Positions 44,719 to 54,762 of a stretch of DNA of 64,000 nt are shown in pieces. The DNA is taken from NCBI GenBank assembly GCA_022360715.1, contig JAKSCG010000078.1:91101-155100 (forward strand), written 5' to 3'. Numbering within the stretch: the first letter of the stretch is position 1; every line of letters starts with the position of its first letter. The stretch comes from Halanaerobiales bacterium (GTDB taxonomy: Bacteria; Bacillota; Halanaerobiia; Halanaerobiales; DTU029). Position numbers and translations under genes: made by a program. Below the pieces are notes generated by a model. It saw only the letters and a program-made list of their open reading frames with translations, made no database searches and was not told where the DNA came from.

Positions 44719-44775
44719 TCACTTTTGCTTTTTTGCAAAAGGATGGGGCAATTTGCATACAAATAGTTTTAAATA

Positions 44776-46548
44776 TTATCTTTCATAATATTCAGCTTGC
44801 ATATTGTACAATTCCGCATACAAATTGTTATTATCAATTAGTTTACCATGATCTCCACTCTCGATTATTTCTCCCTTGTTTAAAACAATAATTTTATCAC
44901 AAAATGCCACACTAACCAATCTGTGTGTGATGTACACTGCTGTTTTATTTTCAACCAATTCATTAAATTTTCTAAACATTTCCGATTCAGCCCTAGGGTC
45001 TAATGCAGCAGTAGGTTCATCTAAAACGACAAAAAATGCATCCTTATATATGGCTCTTGCCAATGCTATTTTTTGCCCTTCACCCCCGGATGGCTCGAAG
45101 CCAGTTTGATCAAAATTCTTATAAATTGATGTATATATCCCCTTATCTAAACTATCTATCTTGGTTTTAATTCCGCTTTTTTCTAAAACATTAGCGATAT
45201 CAATATCATTATTTGGTTGATTATTAGATAGCTCTATATTCTCTTTAATGGAAAAAGAAAAGAGTTTATAGTCTTGAAAAACGACCGAAAACAAAGACAT
45301 ATATTGGTCATAATCAATATCTCTAATATCTTTACCATTAATCGTTATCCTACCTTTTGTGGGATTATATAATCTTATTAATAATTTTACTAAAGTTGTT
45401 TTTCCGGCACCATTCTCTCCTACTAAAGCAATTTTTTCATTACTTTTAATCTCTAAATTTATGTTTTTTAATGCATAAGATTCTTGACCGGCATATTTAA
45501 AGCAAACATTTTCAAACTTTATATTATATGAAATACTGTCCATCAGAGTTTGGTTTTTTCCTTCTCTTAAAGTAGTTGGAATGTTCATGTATTTCTCAAC
45601 TGCTTCATAATACTGGGCATATCTTGATATTTCAATTATGCTATTCATTACTTGTTGCATGGATGAATTAAATAAGTTAATTGAATTAAAATACATAGTA
45701 AAATCACCTAGGCCAATTTGATTATTAACCACATTTACAATCAAATAAACATACGATGCTGTTTGTTGCAAAAATTGCACTAATGAACTAAAAAACAACG
45801 CCTTTCTATTATTTTTTATGCTTTTTTTATAAAATTCTTGGGTGATATTAATATGATTTTTATATTTACCCATAATCCAGTCCTTAAGATTGCCGATTCT
45901 CATTTCTTTACCGTATTGAAAGTTATCCAGTATATCTGAAAAATAAAAAATTTTTCTTTCATAAGGGGCTTTTTCCAGATCTAATTTGACATTTTTCTTT
46001 TTATACCTTGCGTCCACAAATGAGTTAATCAAAACAATAAAGATAAATAAGATAACAACCAAAATATTTAATGTTGACAATATAAAAATTACACCAATAA
46101 AATTAAGGATTTTACTTATAATATTGAAAAAATTATCTAAAACACTGGCAAAGCCTTGCCCGTCACCATAAAGAAATTTATATGCCCGTTCTTTAGTATT
46201 AAGAAATTCCGGATTTTCTAACGATTCATAATCAGCCTTTGCTAGTTTTTCACTTAACATTATTCGGAAATCAACAAAAATGTCTCCTTTTAAAATAAAT
46301 GCTTGCGTGTGCAAAAAATTTGACAGGAGATTTCCGATCAACAAAACAATACCTGCTCCTCCTAAAAACATTATTAAGTACTCTATTCTTTGTTGATTCA
46401 TCAACTCATCAATTACTAGTTTTGGCAAAACTACTAATACTAAAGGCAAAGTGGCATCAACAAATTGTGTAATAATCATAAACAATATATAACTTTTTTT
46501 TGAGTTCCAACAAAATGTCAGCAAAAATAGGATTCCTTTAAAAAACAT
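44776..46548 (-). CDS. ABC exporter of the lantibiotic/peptide type
   Basis: 590 residues with an N-terminal membrane domain and an ATPase domain: Walker A GENGAGKTT, divergent signature PSGGEGQKIALARA, Walker B FVVLDEPTAALDP and the switch histidine in YITHRL. The SGGEGQ variant is frequent in exporters from RiPP or lanthipeptide clusters. No modification enzyme or precursor is adjacent. Codon use is strongly AT-rich compared with flanking genes, so it was probably acquired by transfer. Confidence 0.85.
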   Translation of the reverse strand: MFFKGILFLLTFCWNSKKSYILFMIITQFVDATLPLVLVVLPKLVIDELMNQQRIEYLIMFLGGAGIVLLIGNLLSNFLHTQAFILKGDIFVDFRIMLSEKLAKADYESLENPEFLNTKERAYKFLYGDGQGFASVLDNFFNIISKILNFIGVIFILSTLNILVVILFIFIVLINSFVDARYKKKNVKLDLEKAPYERKIFYFSDILDNFQYGKEMRIGNLKDWIMGKYKNHINITQEFYKKSIKNNRKALFFSSLVQFLQQTASYVYLIVNVVNNQIGLGDFTMYFNSINLFNSSMQQVMNSIIEISRYAQYYEAVEKYMNIPTTLREGKNQTLMDSISYNIKFENVCFKYAGQESYALKNINLEIKSNEKIALVGENGAGKTTLVKLLIRLYNPTKGRITINGKDIRDIDYDQYMSLFSVVFQDYKLFSFSIKENIELSNNQPNNDIDIANVLEKSGIKTKIDSLDKGIYTSIYKNFDQTGFEPSGGEGQKIALARAIYKDAFFVVLDEPTAALDPRAESEMFRKFNELVENKTAVYITHRLVSVAFCDKIIVLNKGEIIESGDHGKLIDNNNLYAELYNMQAEYYER

Positions 46549-46835
46549 TGGGGCATCTCCTTTACACTAACTTTTTTCAATTAATAGCTTGGATATACTT
46601 TTTATATCGTCAATATTAAATACCTTGAAAATTCAATATATAAAAAGATGAAACATCCATTTTCTGATATTATTGAATCGTAATAACAACCTATCTCAAA
46701 ATGGCGGTTCCATGCTACGAACAGTATAACACATTTTATCCAAAATGATAAGATGCTTGCCGATTCAATTAAAATAGCAATTATTTGTGTTATAATAGAT
46801 TAATATCAGAATATTTTTGAACGGGGAGAAATAAC

Positions 46836-47561
46836 ATGAAGACCTACACAACCAGCCAGATTGCTCAAATAGTCGGGATTCATCCCAATACGGTTCGGCT
46901 CTATGAGGAATGGGGACATATTTCCCCGGTTCCACGAAAAGCGAACGGCTATCGGATTTTTACCGAAAAACACCTGGAAGAAATAAAAATTGCCCGGCTA
47001 GCCTTGCCCGGTCCCTATCCGGTCAGTAGCAAACCCTTATTTGCCATGCTCAAAGCATTTATTAATCAAGCCTACCGGCAAGCCCTTGATTTGGTTCAGG
47101 AATATAAAAGTCTAGTGCTGGAAGAAAAAAACCGGAGTAAAGAATCGTTAAAAATTCTCGACCAGTGGTATAAAGGCCAGTACGGAACCGATCGAATTAT
47201 AGCAATCGGTCGCAAGGAATTTGCCGACTTAAACCGAGTCAGTGTCGAGACGCTCCGCACCTGGGAGAGAAATAATTTATATCAGCCGGCGGTCAATACC
47301 AGGCGCTATAAACAATACAGTGAACTCGATTATGAAAAGGTGCAAATTATCAGATTGCTCAGAAAAACGGGTTTTTCCGTCGCATCACTAGCCAAAATGT
47401 TCCATACCAAGCAAACCGGGCATTTGCCTTCTTACTTTTTAGCAAAGATCTATCAGAATAACGAATCAACCTATGAAGCGGATCAATGGTTAAATCATTT
47501 AGATCAACATTTAAAAAGAGCAGATGAGCTGCTCGGTAGAATCGCGTTAAAAATTAAATAA
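46836..47561 (+). CDS. MerR-type regulator with two DNA-binding domains
   Basis: 241 residues. The N-terminal MerR helix-turn-helix is YTTSQIAQIVGIHPNTVRLYEEWGHISPV followed by the wing NGYRIFT. A second MerR-like domain begins at about residue 130: FADLNRVSVETLRTWERNNLY and YSELDYEKVQIIRLLRKTGFS. Two such domains in one chain are unusual. It is directly upstream of the UvrA-like and MATE genes and is likely to regulate them. A TATAAT element is at about 46793. Confidence 0.85.
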   Translation: MKTYTTSQIAQIVGIHPNTVRLYEEWGHISPVPRKANGYRIFTEKHLEEIKIARLALPGPYPVSSKPLFAMLKAFINQAYRQALDLVQEYKSLVLEEKNRSKESLKILDQWYKGQYGTDRIIAIGRKEFADLNRVSVETLRTWERNNLYQPAVNTRRYKQYSELDYEKVQIIRLLRKTGFSVASLAKMFHTKQTGHLPSYFLAKIYQNNESTYEADQWLNHLDQHLKRADELLGRIALKIK

Positions 47562-47632
47562 GCAAAAAATAAACCCTCCAGTATTACCCCACTTAGGATT
47601 TTTTTCGTAAAATATAGACAGGAGGTGTTTTT

Positions 47633-50035
47633 ATGTCCAGAAATATTCAAATCAAAAATGCATATGCCAACAATTTAAAACAAGTTGATCTGGAAATCCC
47701 CAAAAATCAGCTGGTTGTACTGACCGGACTTTCCGGTTCCGGAAAATCCAGTATAGCTTTCGATATCATTGATAACGAATCAAGAAGACAATACATGGAA
47801 TCACTCGGGTTAATCACCGATGGTGTAGCCAAAGCGAAATGTGATTGGGTTAAATATTTGCCGCCGTCGATCAGTATTCAACAACATTTGAACAACAAAA
47901 ACCCCCGCTCAACAGTCGGTACAGTCACCGAACTCTATACCTATATCAGACTACTCTTTGCCAAGTTAGGTCAAAAAAACGGTAAGAACCAAGGCTGGTC
48001 GATGGCCGAGTTCTCATTTAATAAACCGGATGGCGCCTGTCGAAACTGTACCGGCCTCGGGGTGATTAATCAAGTTGATCTGGATAAGTTGATTGACTTT
48101 GAAAAAAGCATCCCGGAAGAAGCAATCAAGGAATGGGATATCCATTATATCAAAAGAAATTCCAAAGTTCTTGCCAATGCGGCCCGACATTATGGCTATA
48201 GTTTTAAACTCGAGCATAAAATTGCCGATTATAACGAAGCTGCCCGAACTTTATTATTATATGGTTCGGCAAGTGAACAGATGCAAACCCTTTACCCGGA
48301 GACCAGCGCACCTAAAACCGCAAAAGAGGGAAAATTTGAAGGCATCATTACCAATCTCCACCGCCGGTATTCAGAAAAAGCCAACAATAAAAGCGGTCGG
48401 GAAAAACTGGAGCAATATTTTCACCACATGACATGTCCGGACTGTCAGGGAATGAGACTTAAAGAAAGCGTTAGAGCGGTTCAGTTAGCTCAAAAGTCGA
48501 TTATTGAAGTACAGTCGATGTCACTAAAGGAGCTAAAAAGCTGGCTAGAGCAATTAGCAACCCAGCTTAATCCGGAAGAATGGCTGGTAGCCGAACCACT
48601 GGTATTGGATCTCAACAGTCGTCTCGAGAAATTCTTGAAAGTAAAAGTAGGTTATCTGAGCTTAATCCGGTCAATGCCAACCCTTTCTAATGGCGAAGCC
48701 CAGCGCTTGAAAATTGCCAACTTACTATCATCCGGGTTAAGCGGGGTCTTATATATTTTAGATGAACCGACCCGGGGCTTACACGGAAAAGATGTTGAGC
48801 ACCTCCTGGCGATTCTGGAGGAGCTAAAAGATCAGGGCAACCATTTGCTGTTAATCGAACATGATCTCAGTGCAATCAAGAAAGCTGATTACATCATTGA
48901 GCTGGGACCCGGTTCGGGACGGCTGGGTGGTCGAATTGTTACCACGGGAACAATTGATGAGATCAAAAAGGCTGAAGAATCCAGGACCGGCCAATTTCTC
49001 AATAACCCTTTAACGATCACCCGCTCTACCACCAAAGCAGCCGAAAAGCATTTGCTTGTAGAAGGGATTACCCGGCACAATGTCTGCAATCAAACCTTAA
49101 ACCTTCCCTTAAATAAAATGATCGGGGTGGCCGGTGTTTCCGGTTCCGGTAAATCGACCATCTTTATTGATGTGTTAGCTGAAGAATTGAACCGGTACTA
49201 TCGGGATCGTAATTTCGCCTATCGGTATTGTTCAGCTATGAAAGGGATCGAACATCTCAGCGGGATCAAGGTGGTCAACCAGCAAACAGTGGGGAGGTCT
49301 TCCCGCTCCAATCCTGCTACCTATACCAAGGTATATGATCAGATTAGAAAAGCCTTCGCCCAAACCCCCAAAGCAGTTTTATCCGGTTTAAATGCCAGTA
49401 GCTTTTCCTTTAATTCACCTTCCGGCCAATGTGCTACCTGTAAAGGAAGCGGACAGGTTGTGACCAGAATGCATTTTTTACCTGATGTAAAGATCGTCTG
49501 TCCGGATTGCGGGGGTAAACGATTTAAAGAAAACATTCTTACCGTCAAGATTAACCAACTGAGCATCTATGAGCTGCTCAACCTTACGATCGAAGAAGCA
49601 GCCGAAGTATTTAAAAGCGAGCAAAAAATATATCAAAAACTGAAGGTCTTGATCGAAGTCGGCCTTGGATATTTACAATTAGGACAAGAATTCTCGACCC
49701 TCTCCGGTGGCGAAATGCAGCGAATAAAACTGGCCAAAGATTTAATTGATGAGCAAACTAAAGGGTATTTATATATTTTTGACGAAGCAAGTTCCGGGCT
49801 CCATTTTGCCGACACCAAAAGGTTGATTGCTCTGTTTCAAAAGATCGTCGCGCGGGGAAATACGGTGATTGTGATTGAGCATAAACCACAGTTTCTGGCT
49901 GCCTGTGACCACATCATTGAGATAGGGCCGGGTAGTGGCAATGAAGGCGGACAGATTATCTTTGAAGGAAGACCAGACAACTTGATCAAAGACTGTTCTT
50001 CACCGACCGGTGCTTATTTAGCCCAATTATTATAG
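47633..50035 (+). CDS. UvrA-like ABC ATPase (UvrA2/DrrC type)
   Basis: 800 residues, shorter than classical UvrA (about 940), with two ATPase halves. Walker A sequences GLSGSGKSS and GVSGSGKST, signatures SNGEAQRLKI and SGGEMQRIKLAKDL, and zinc-binding CRNCTGLG, CPDCQG, CATCKGSG and CPDCGGKRF. The UvrB-interaction part appears reduced. Short UvrA paralogues are linked to resistance against DNA-intercalating drugs. It lies between a MerR regulator and a MATE exporter, consistent with a drug-resistance operon. Confidence 0.9.
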   Translation: MSRNIQIKNAYANNLKQVDLEIPKNQLVVLTGLSGSGKSSIAFDIIDNESRRQYMESLGLITDGVAKAKCDWVKYLPPSISIQQHLNNKNPRSTVGTVTELYTYIRLLFAKLGQKNGKNQGWSMAEFSFNKPDGACRNCTGLGVINQVDLDKLIDFEKSIPEEAIKEWDIHYIKRNSKVLANAARHYGYSFKLEHKIADYNEAARTLLLYGSASEQMQTLYPETSAPKTAKEGKFEGIITNLHRRYSEKANNKSGREKLEQYFHHMTCPDCQGMRLKESVRAVQLAQKSIIEVQSMSLKELKSWLEQLATQLNPEEWLVAEPLVLDLNSRLEKFLKVKVGYLSLIRSMPTLSNGEAQRLKIANLLSSGLSGVLYILDEPTRGLHGKDVEHLLAILEELKDQGNHLLLIEHDLSAIKKADYIIELGPGSGRLGGRIVTTGTIDEIKKAEESRTGQFLNNPLTITRSTTKAAEKHLLVEGITRHNVCNQTLNLPLNKMIGVAGVSGSGKSTIFIDVLAEELNRYYRDRNFAYRYCSAMKGIEHLSGIKVVNQQTVGRSSRSNPATYTKVYDQIRKAFAQTPKAVLSGLNASSFSFNSPSGQCATCKGSGQVVTRMHFLPDVKIVCPDCGGKRFKENILTVKINQLSIYELLNLTIEEAAEVFKSEQKIYQKLKVLIEVGLGYLQLGQEFSTLSGGEMQRIKLAKDLIDEQTKGYLYIFDEASSGLHFADTKRLIALFQKIVARGNTVIVIEHKPQFLAACDHIIEIGPGSGNEGGQIIFEGRPDNLIKDCSSPTGAYLAQLL

Positions 50036-50059
50036 ATTATAATTCAAAGGAGGAGCAAA

Positions 50060-51433
50060 ATGAATATTTTAACAAAAGATGGCATCTATCAACAGTTAGC
50101 TAAACTATCCTTCCCGATTTTATGGGGAATGATCGCCGAACTACTTTATTCACTAGCCGATATCTATTTCATAGCAGCAATCGATAAAAGTGCAACCCAC
50201 GTGGTTAGCGGGGTAGGGATAGTATTTCCTTTAATATTTCTGCTGACTTCCGTCGACCAGGGGATCGGCTCAGGTATAGCGACAATCACTGCCATTGCCC
50301 ACGGTGGGAAAGACCAACAAACAGTAGAAAAAACCTCGCTTACCGGTTATAACTTATCACTTTATTCCGGTATTGTTATCATCATTCTGTTTTTTATCCT
50401 GGCGGAGCCGATTATTAATGGATTATCCGGGAATGAAGTATCCCCTGCCGCCAAAGATGTTGCTATTATTTATTTAAGATACAGTTTACCGGGTTTTATC
50501 TTCATGTTTTTAGTGCAAGCCAGGTTTTCGGTTCTACAGGGGATCGGCCAAACCGGCTTGATCGGTATTGCCATGATCGGCTCAACCATACTCAACCTTG
50601 TCTTGGACCCGATCTTTATTTTTACATTCGGGCTGGGGGTTAGAGGTGCCGCTATTGCTACAGTCATATCACAAATCAGTTTATGGTTATTTATTAATTA
50701 TCAATACGGCAAGGTCAATCTTAACAAACCTAAATGGGCTGACTTAATCCAGTTGGACAAAGTTATCAGCAAACGTATTTTAAAGATCGGGATACCGGCC
50801 TCATTCACCTTTGTAATCCTGTCAGTCTCTTTTATGGTTTTAAATAAGCTGGTCAGTAATATTAGTGAAGTCGGTTTAAATGCTTATACTTTGGTAACGC
50901 GATTAGACGGTATTCTGGTAACACCGGCCTTAGCTTTTTCGATCGGGCTTTCGATTATGATTGGTCAAAACTATGGGGCCGGAAAAATTGACCGCCTTCC
51001 CAAAATCTTCCGTCAGGGCGGAATAGTAATTACTTTTTTTACCCTGCTGCTGGGTGTAATTTATATGGCCCTGGCCAAAACAATTTTTGGAACAATGTCG
51101 TCCCGACCAGAAGTAATTGCCTTAGCCAGCAAACAGGTCCTCTATTTAACTATACCTGTCGCCGTGGGTATGTCTATATCAACCGCAGCTTCCAGCTGTT
51201 TACAGGCCTTAGAACAGGCCACTAAGGCCATGTTGGTGACCGGATTTAGGGCCTTATTCATTACGGCACCGTTAATTCTTCTGCTCGGCTTACTTTTTAA
51301 ACCGCACATTTATCACATTTGGGTCGGGATTGCCGGTGGTGTGGTTGGGGCATCGATCATCGGTTTAGGATGGGTAAACAAGGCTTTTAACCGAATTGCC
51401 GGAGAATCATCGCTCCCGAACAACTCTACCTGA
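50060..51433 (+). CDS. MATE-family multidrug exporter
   Basis: 457 residues, twelve hydrophobic segments. Conserved MATE patterns include LSFPILWGMIAELLYSLADIYFIA near the start and the pseudo-repeat in the second half (IGIPASFTFVILSVSFMVLNKLV, then IGQNYGAGKIDRL). Na+- or H+-coupled drug efflux. 24 bases after the UvrA-like gene, so cotranscribed with it. Its 3' end overlaps the convergent amidase gene by 8 bases. Confidence 0.92.
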   Translation: MNILTKDGIYQQLAKLSFPILWGMIAELLYSLADIYFIAAIDKSATHVVSGVGIVFPLIFLLTSVDQGIGSGIATITAIAHGGKDQQTVEKTSLTGYNLSLYSGIVIIILFFILAEPIINGLSGNEVSPAAKDVAIIYLRYSLPGFIFMFLVQARFSVLQGIGQTGLIGIAMIGSTILNLVLDPIFIFTFGLGVRGAAIATVISQISLWLFINYQYGKVNLNKPKWADLIQLDKVISKRILKIGIPASFTFVILSVSFMVLNKLVSNISEVGLNAYTLVTRLDGILVTPALAFSIGLSIMIGQNYGAGKIDRLPKIFRQGGIVITFFTLLLGVIYMALAKTIFGTMSSRPEVIALASKQVLYLTIPVAVGMSISTAASSCLQALEQATKAMLVTGFRALFITAPLILLLGLLFKPHIYHIWVGIAGGVVGASIIGLGWVNKAFNRIAGESSLPNNST

Positions 51434-52256
51434 GCTCGCGCAAAGCATAAATATCCTTGCGCCGATGTTTTAACAGGGGTAATTCCTGTTTTATTTGATC
51501 AAGCAGAGTCAGGTCTACTTCGGTAATTAAAGAACCTGCTGCTGCTCCCAGCTGGCTGACCACCCTGCCCCAGGGGTCTACAATCAGCGAATGACCATAG
51601 GAAACATAACTACTATGCTCTTGCCGGGCCGGAGCCACCCCGATCATATATACTTGATTATCAACCGCTCTGGCCCGGAATAATAATTCCCAATGGACAG
51701 GACCGGTCGTCATATTAAAAGCCCCGGGCACAACAATAAATTCGGCTCCGGCCTGGACCATTAATCTTGCCAGCTCCGGAAATCTAAGATCATAACAAAT
51801 CATAACACCCATTTTGCCGTATGGAGTCATCATCACCGTGATCCGATCCCCGGCAGTTAAAGTAGCTGACTCCTTAAATACCTGCCCACCCCGGATATTT
51901 ATATCAAAAAGGTGCATTTTGCGATGTTTCCCGATCTGCTCCCCCTGCTGATTAAATATATATGAGGTATTATAGACCCGGCCACTCCGATCTTCTTCCG
52001 GAACAGAGCCACCGATCAGCAATACTTGATAATCGCTGGCTGCCCGGGACAATTCCTGCCAGGTGTAACCCCCTTCCTGCTCAGCATATTGGGGAAATTT
52101 CGCGGTTTGATAAGGACAGTTAAACATCTCAGGTAGGACAATTAAGTCAGCCCCGGCCCTGGCTGCTTTGGCAATCATCTCCACAGCCCTGCTTAGATTA
52201 CTGGCTTTCGTTTCGACCACCTTCATCTGTAACAGGGCAATTTTAAACTTCCTCAC
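51426..52256 (-). CDS. Carbon-nitrogen hydrolase (nitrilase superfamily), omega-amidase-like
   Basis: 276 residues. Catalytic Glu in VLPEMFNCPY, Lys in KHRKMHLFD, and nucleophilic Cys in GVMICYDLRFPEL. LFDINIRGGQVFKESATLTAGD resembles omega-amidases that hydrolyse 2-oxoglutaramate or 2-oxosuccinamate; other amide substrates are possible. Cytoplasmic. Convergent with the MATE gene. Confidence 0.9.
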   Translation of the reverse strand: MRKFKIALLQMKVVETKASNLSRAVEMIAKAARAGADLIVLPEMFNCPYQTAKFPQYAEQEGGYTWQELSRAASDYQVLLIGGSVPEEDRSGRVYNTSYIFNQQGEQIGKHRKMHLFDINIRGGQVFKESATLTAGDRITVMMTPYGKMGVMICYDLRFPELARLMVQAGAEFIVVPGAFNMTTGPVHWELLFRARAVDNQVYMIGVAPARQEHSSYVSYGHSLIVDPWGRVVSQLGAAAGSLITEVDLTLLDQIKQELPLLKHRRKDIYALRELR

Positions 52257-52432
52257 CCTTTCACCCCCTACCCGGTAGTTAATTTCTTTATTTCATTACA
52301 CCACTTTTCCGAAATAAAGTCAAATTTTTCAAACCTTTAGCCCTAATTATATGATTTGAAACAGATCCTTTTTATGATAAAATATTAGGTAAGTACTTCT
52401 CACCTACTAAAAAGAATGGGGGCGATCATAAA

Positions 52433-53137
52433 TTGCTGACATTAGAAATGATTAAAAACAATCCCGATTTTCACCTGATGATTTCCCGGTCACAGGAGTA
52501 TCTTGCGGCCAGGGGTTATACTGAACATGGTTTTCGACATGTTAATTATGTATCCAGATATACTGCCTATATTTTAGAGCAACTAAATTTTGACCAAAGA
52601 ACCGTTGAATTGGGGGCTATTGCCGGATATCTCCACGATATCGGTAATATGTTTAACCGTAAACACCACGGTATTTCCGGCGCTAATATCGTCTTTACCG
52701 AACTACGGCGGATGAATATCCCCCTTGATGAAATAACCACCATTACTACAGCCATTGCCAATCATGAAGTAGAGACCGGTTATGCGGTCAGCCCGATTAC
52801 TGCTGCCTTGATTATCGCTGATAAAAGTGATGCCCACCGCACCCGGGTCCATCGGCGTAATATTAGTGATATTCATGACCGGGTTAATATGGCGATCATC
52901 GACACCAAGATCAAAGTGGACGATCATTTGAAAAACATCGATCTCTGTCTTGAATATGATTCCACAATCAGTCAGGTCATGGACTTCTTTGAAATCTATT
53001 TATACCGGATGGCAATGTGTAAAAAGGCTGCCGCTTTTCTGGGATGCCGATTTAGGTTGTTTATTAACGACCTGGAACTACTGGGCCATGTCGATTATAA
53101 CCAGGTGGCCGTCTCCGCTGACCATAAACTTGAATAA
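52433..53137 (+). CDS. HD-domain phosphohydrolase
   Basis: 234 residues starting at TTG (52433). HD metal ligands: GFRHVNYVSRY, IAGYLHDIGN and IADKSDAHRTR. Such proteins hydrolyse nucleotides or phosphate esters. A C-terminal extension of about 60 residues (FRLFINDLELLGHV) is characteristic of a Firmicute subgroup. Substrate unknown. A strong terminator follows. Confidence 0.85.
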   Translation: MLTLEMIKNNPDFHLMISRSQEYLAARGYTEHGFRHVNYVSRYTAYILEQLNFDQRTVELGAIAGYLHDIGNMFNRKHHGISGANIVFTELRRMNIPLDEITTITTAIANHEVETGYAVSPITAALIIADKSDAHRTRVHRRNISDIHDRVNMAIIDTKIKVDDHLKNIDLCLEYDSTISQVMDFFEIYLYRMAMCKKAAAFLGCRFRLFINDLELLGHVDYNQVAVSADHKLE

Positions 53138-53141
53138 AGCA

Positions 53142-53192
53142 GGGGTTGTCCCCAACGGTTTTTTAAGCCATTACGGGGCAACCCTTCTTTTT
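53142..53192 (+). terminator. Terminator of the HD gene
   Basis: GGGTTGTCCCC pairs with GGGGCAACCC and is followed by TTCTTTTTT. Confidence 0.7.
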
Positions 53193-53218
53193 TATGAAAT
53201 CATTCCGATACTGACCTT

Positions 53219-53641
53219 TCATCTTACTGAATAATTAAAAATATTTTTTATATACTCATTACGAATGTTTCGATAAATGTAAAAATCAGCATCTATCGAA
53301 ATTATCTCTTTGATCCTCTCTGATTCCGCAATAATAATCAAACTCACATCGGCAAAATCCATCGGTATATCTGAATACTTTTCTGAAAGTTCGATGATTC
53401 TTGATATATCTTCTGTAGTAATTTGCTTAATATCTAATGCACCTTTTCTGACCCACTTTAAGAAATCTATTTGTGTATTTACACTATAATCCAACATGTG
53501 TAGGACTTCAGTTATTACTGGCCATGATGTATATAATCGTCCCTTAAATCTTTTTATAAAATCTTTTACAGATATATGAAATTTATCGTCTCGATCAAAT
53601 AAAGCGATCAAAGGACCGGCATCAATGAGACATTTTTTCAT
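53219..53641 (-). CDS. PIN-domain ribonuclease toxin
   Basis: 140 residues. PIN acidic residues in LIDAGPLIALFDRDD, SWPVITEVLHML, MDFADVSLIIIA and ISIDADF. PIN toxins cleave RNA and are neutralised by the protein encoded just upstream. The start overlaps the antitoxin's end by 20 bases. AT-rich codon use. Confidence 0.88.
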   Translation of the reverse strand: MKKCLIDAGPLIALFDRDDKFHISVKDFIKRFKGRLYTSWPVITEVLHMLDYSVNTQIDFLKWVRKGALDIKQITTEDISRIIELSEKYSDIPMDFADVSLIIIAESERIKEIISIDADFYIYRNIRNEYIKNIFNYSVR

Positions 53642-53870
53642 TTATTTTTTCTCTCACTTTCTTTTTATATGATTCGGATAAATTACCTTCTCCACTTCCA
53701 TTCTTACCAAATAATTCTTTACCTAAATCATATGGGTTACAATTTTTTTCATGGTTAATTACATATTCTCTTAGAGCTTCTTTTATAATATCTGACTTAG
53801 TAACATTTTCCTGTTTAGATAGTAATTCTATTTTTTCTTCTAATTCTTTTGATAATCTTACACTAATCAT
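53622..53870 (-). CDS. Ribbon-helix-helix antitoxin
   Basis: 82 residues. N-terminal RHH fold MISVRLSKELEEKIELLSKQ followed by VTKSDIIKEALREYV. It would bind DNA as a dimer, repress its operon and hold the PIN toxin through its C-terminal part. Located directly upstream of the toxin, which is the usual order. Confidence 0.88.
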   Translation of the reverse strand: MISVRLSKELEEKIELLSKQENVTKSDIIKEALREYVINHEKNCNPYDLGKELFGKNGSGEGNLSESYKKKVREKINEKMSH

Positions 53871-53973
53871 ATCAACACCTCCGTATTACATATTGTATTA
53901 CATTATGGACGAATTGTCAATCTTGATGCATTATACTAAATATTATGCATTATCGGTTATTCTTAACAGCACA

Positions 53974-54717
53974 CTATACCTTTCTTGCTTTAAAAACAAA
54001 AGATAATGGGAGCTTTTGGGCTTTTCTAGACTTATCATCTATTTCGCCGTTCATTTGTAAAGTACATTCATTAGTTTGCTCTACCATATTTTCGATTATA
54101 AAGCCAGCGCTTGTCATTGCATTTATATATGTGGAGATTTTCCGGTTCGGTAACATTATTTCCATATCATCAACTATTTGAGGATACCATGCTTCATCAA
54201 AATAGCTTTTCTTGAAAATAAACTCCCCATCCTCAAGAATAACGCAACTATGCAAAGGATGCTTCCAACTAAATATAAAAATACCATCTTTTTTCAGATA
54301 TGACGCAATACGGTGGAACACATTATTCAAGTCAGTTGCCCAGCCGATTGCATAGATTGAATAAACTATATCAAAATAGTTTTTAGGTATACCGCACTCA
54401 TCTTCCATAGCAGCACATATAAGCTTTGGAAAATAATTGTTTTCTGCCAGAAACTTTTTAGCATTATCAAGTTGTTTTTGTGAAAGATCAAGTCCCCATA
54501 ATTCTCCTGCCTTTCTATGGGCGTGAAATTTTAATGAATGTCCACTTCCACAACCAATTTCAAGCATTACTTTCCCTGCTACATCACCAAACAAATGCAA
54601 CTCGTTTTCTGTAATAAATTTAACGCCATATTCTGGTAGAGCTGTAGAACCAAACCAACTATCTGCATTAGCATTCCAATATCTTTTATTGATTTGAATT
54701 ATAGCATTGTTTTTCAT
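53974..54717 (-). CDS. Class I SAM-dependent methyltransferase
   Basis: 247 residues. SAM motif VMLEIGCGSGHSLKFHA, the acidic loop LWGLDLSQKQLDNAKKFL and FDIVYSIYAIGWATDL. Similar to small-molecule methyltransferases of the UbiE/biotin type. ATG at 54717 preceded by AAGGAGTG. Substrate unknown. AT-rich accessory region. Confidence 0.85.
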   Translation of the reverse strand: MKNNAIIQINKRYWNANADSWFGSTALPEYGVKFITENELHLFGDVAGKVMLEIGCGSGHSLKFHAHRKAGELWGLDLSQKQLDNAKKFLAENNYFPKLICAAMEDECGIPKNYFDIVYSIYAIGWATDLNNVFHRIASYLKKDGIFIFSWKHPLHSCVILEDGEFIFKKSYFDEAWYPQIVDDMEIMLPNRKISTYINAMTSAGFIIENMVEQTNECTLQMNGEIDDKSRKAQKLPLSFVFKARKV

Positions 54718-54762
54718 ATATCCACACTCCTTAGGGAAAAGATATGCTTATCAATAGGCTAT

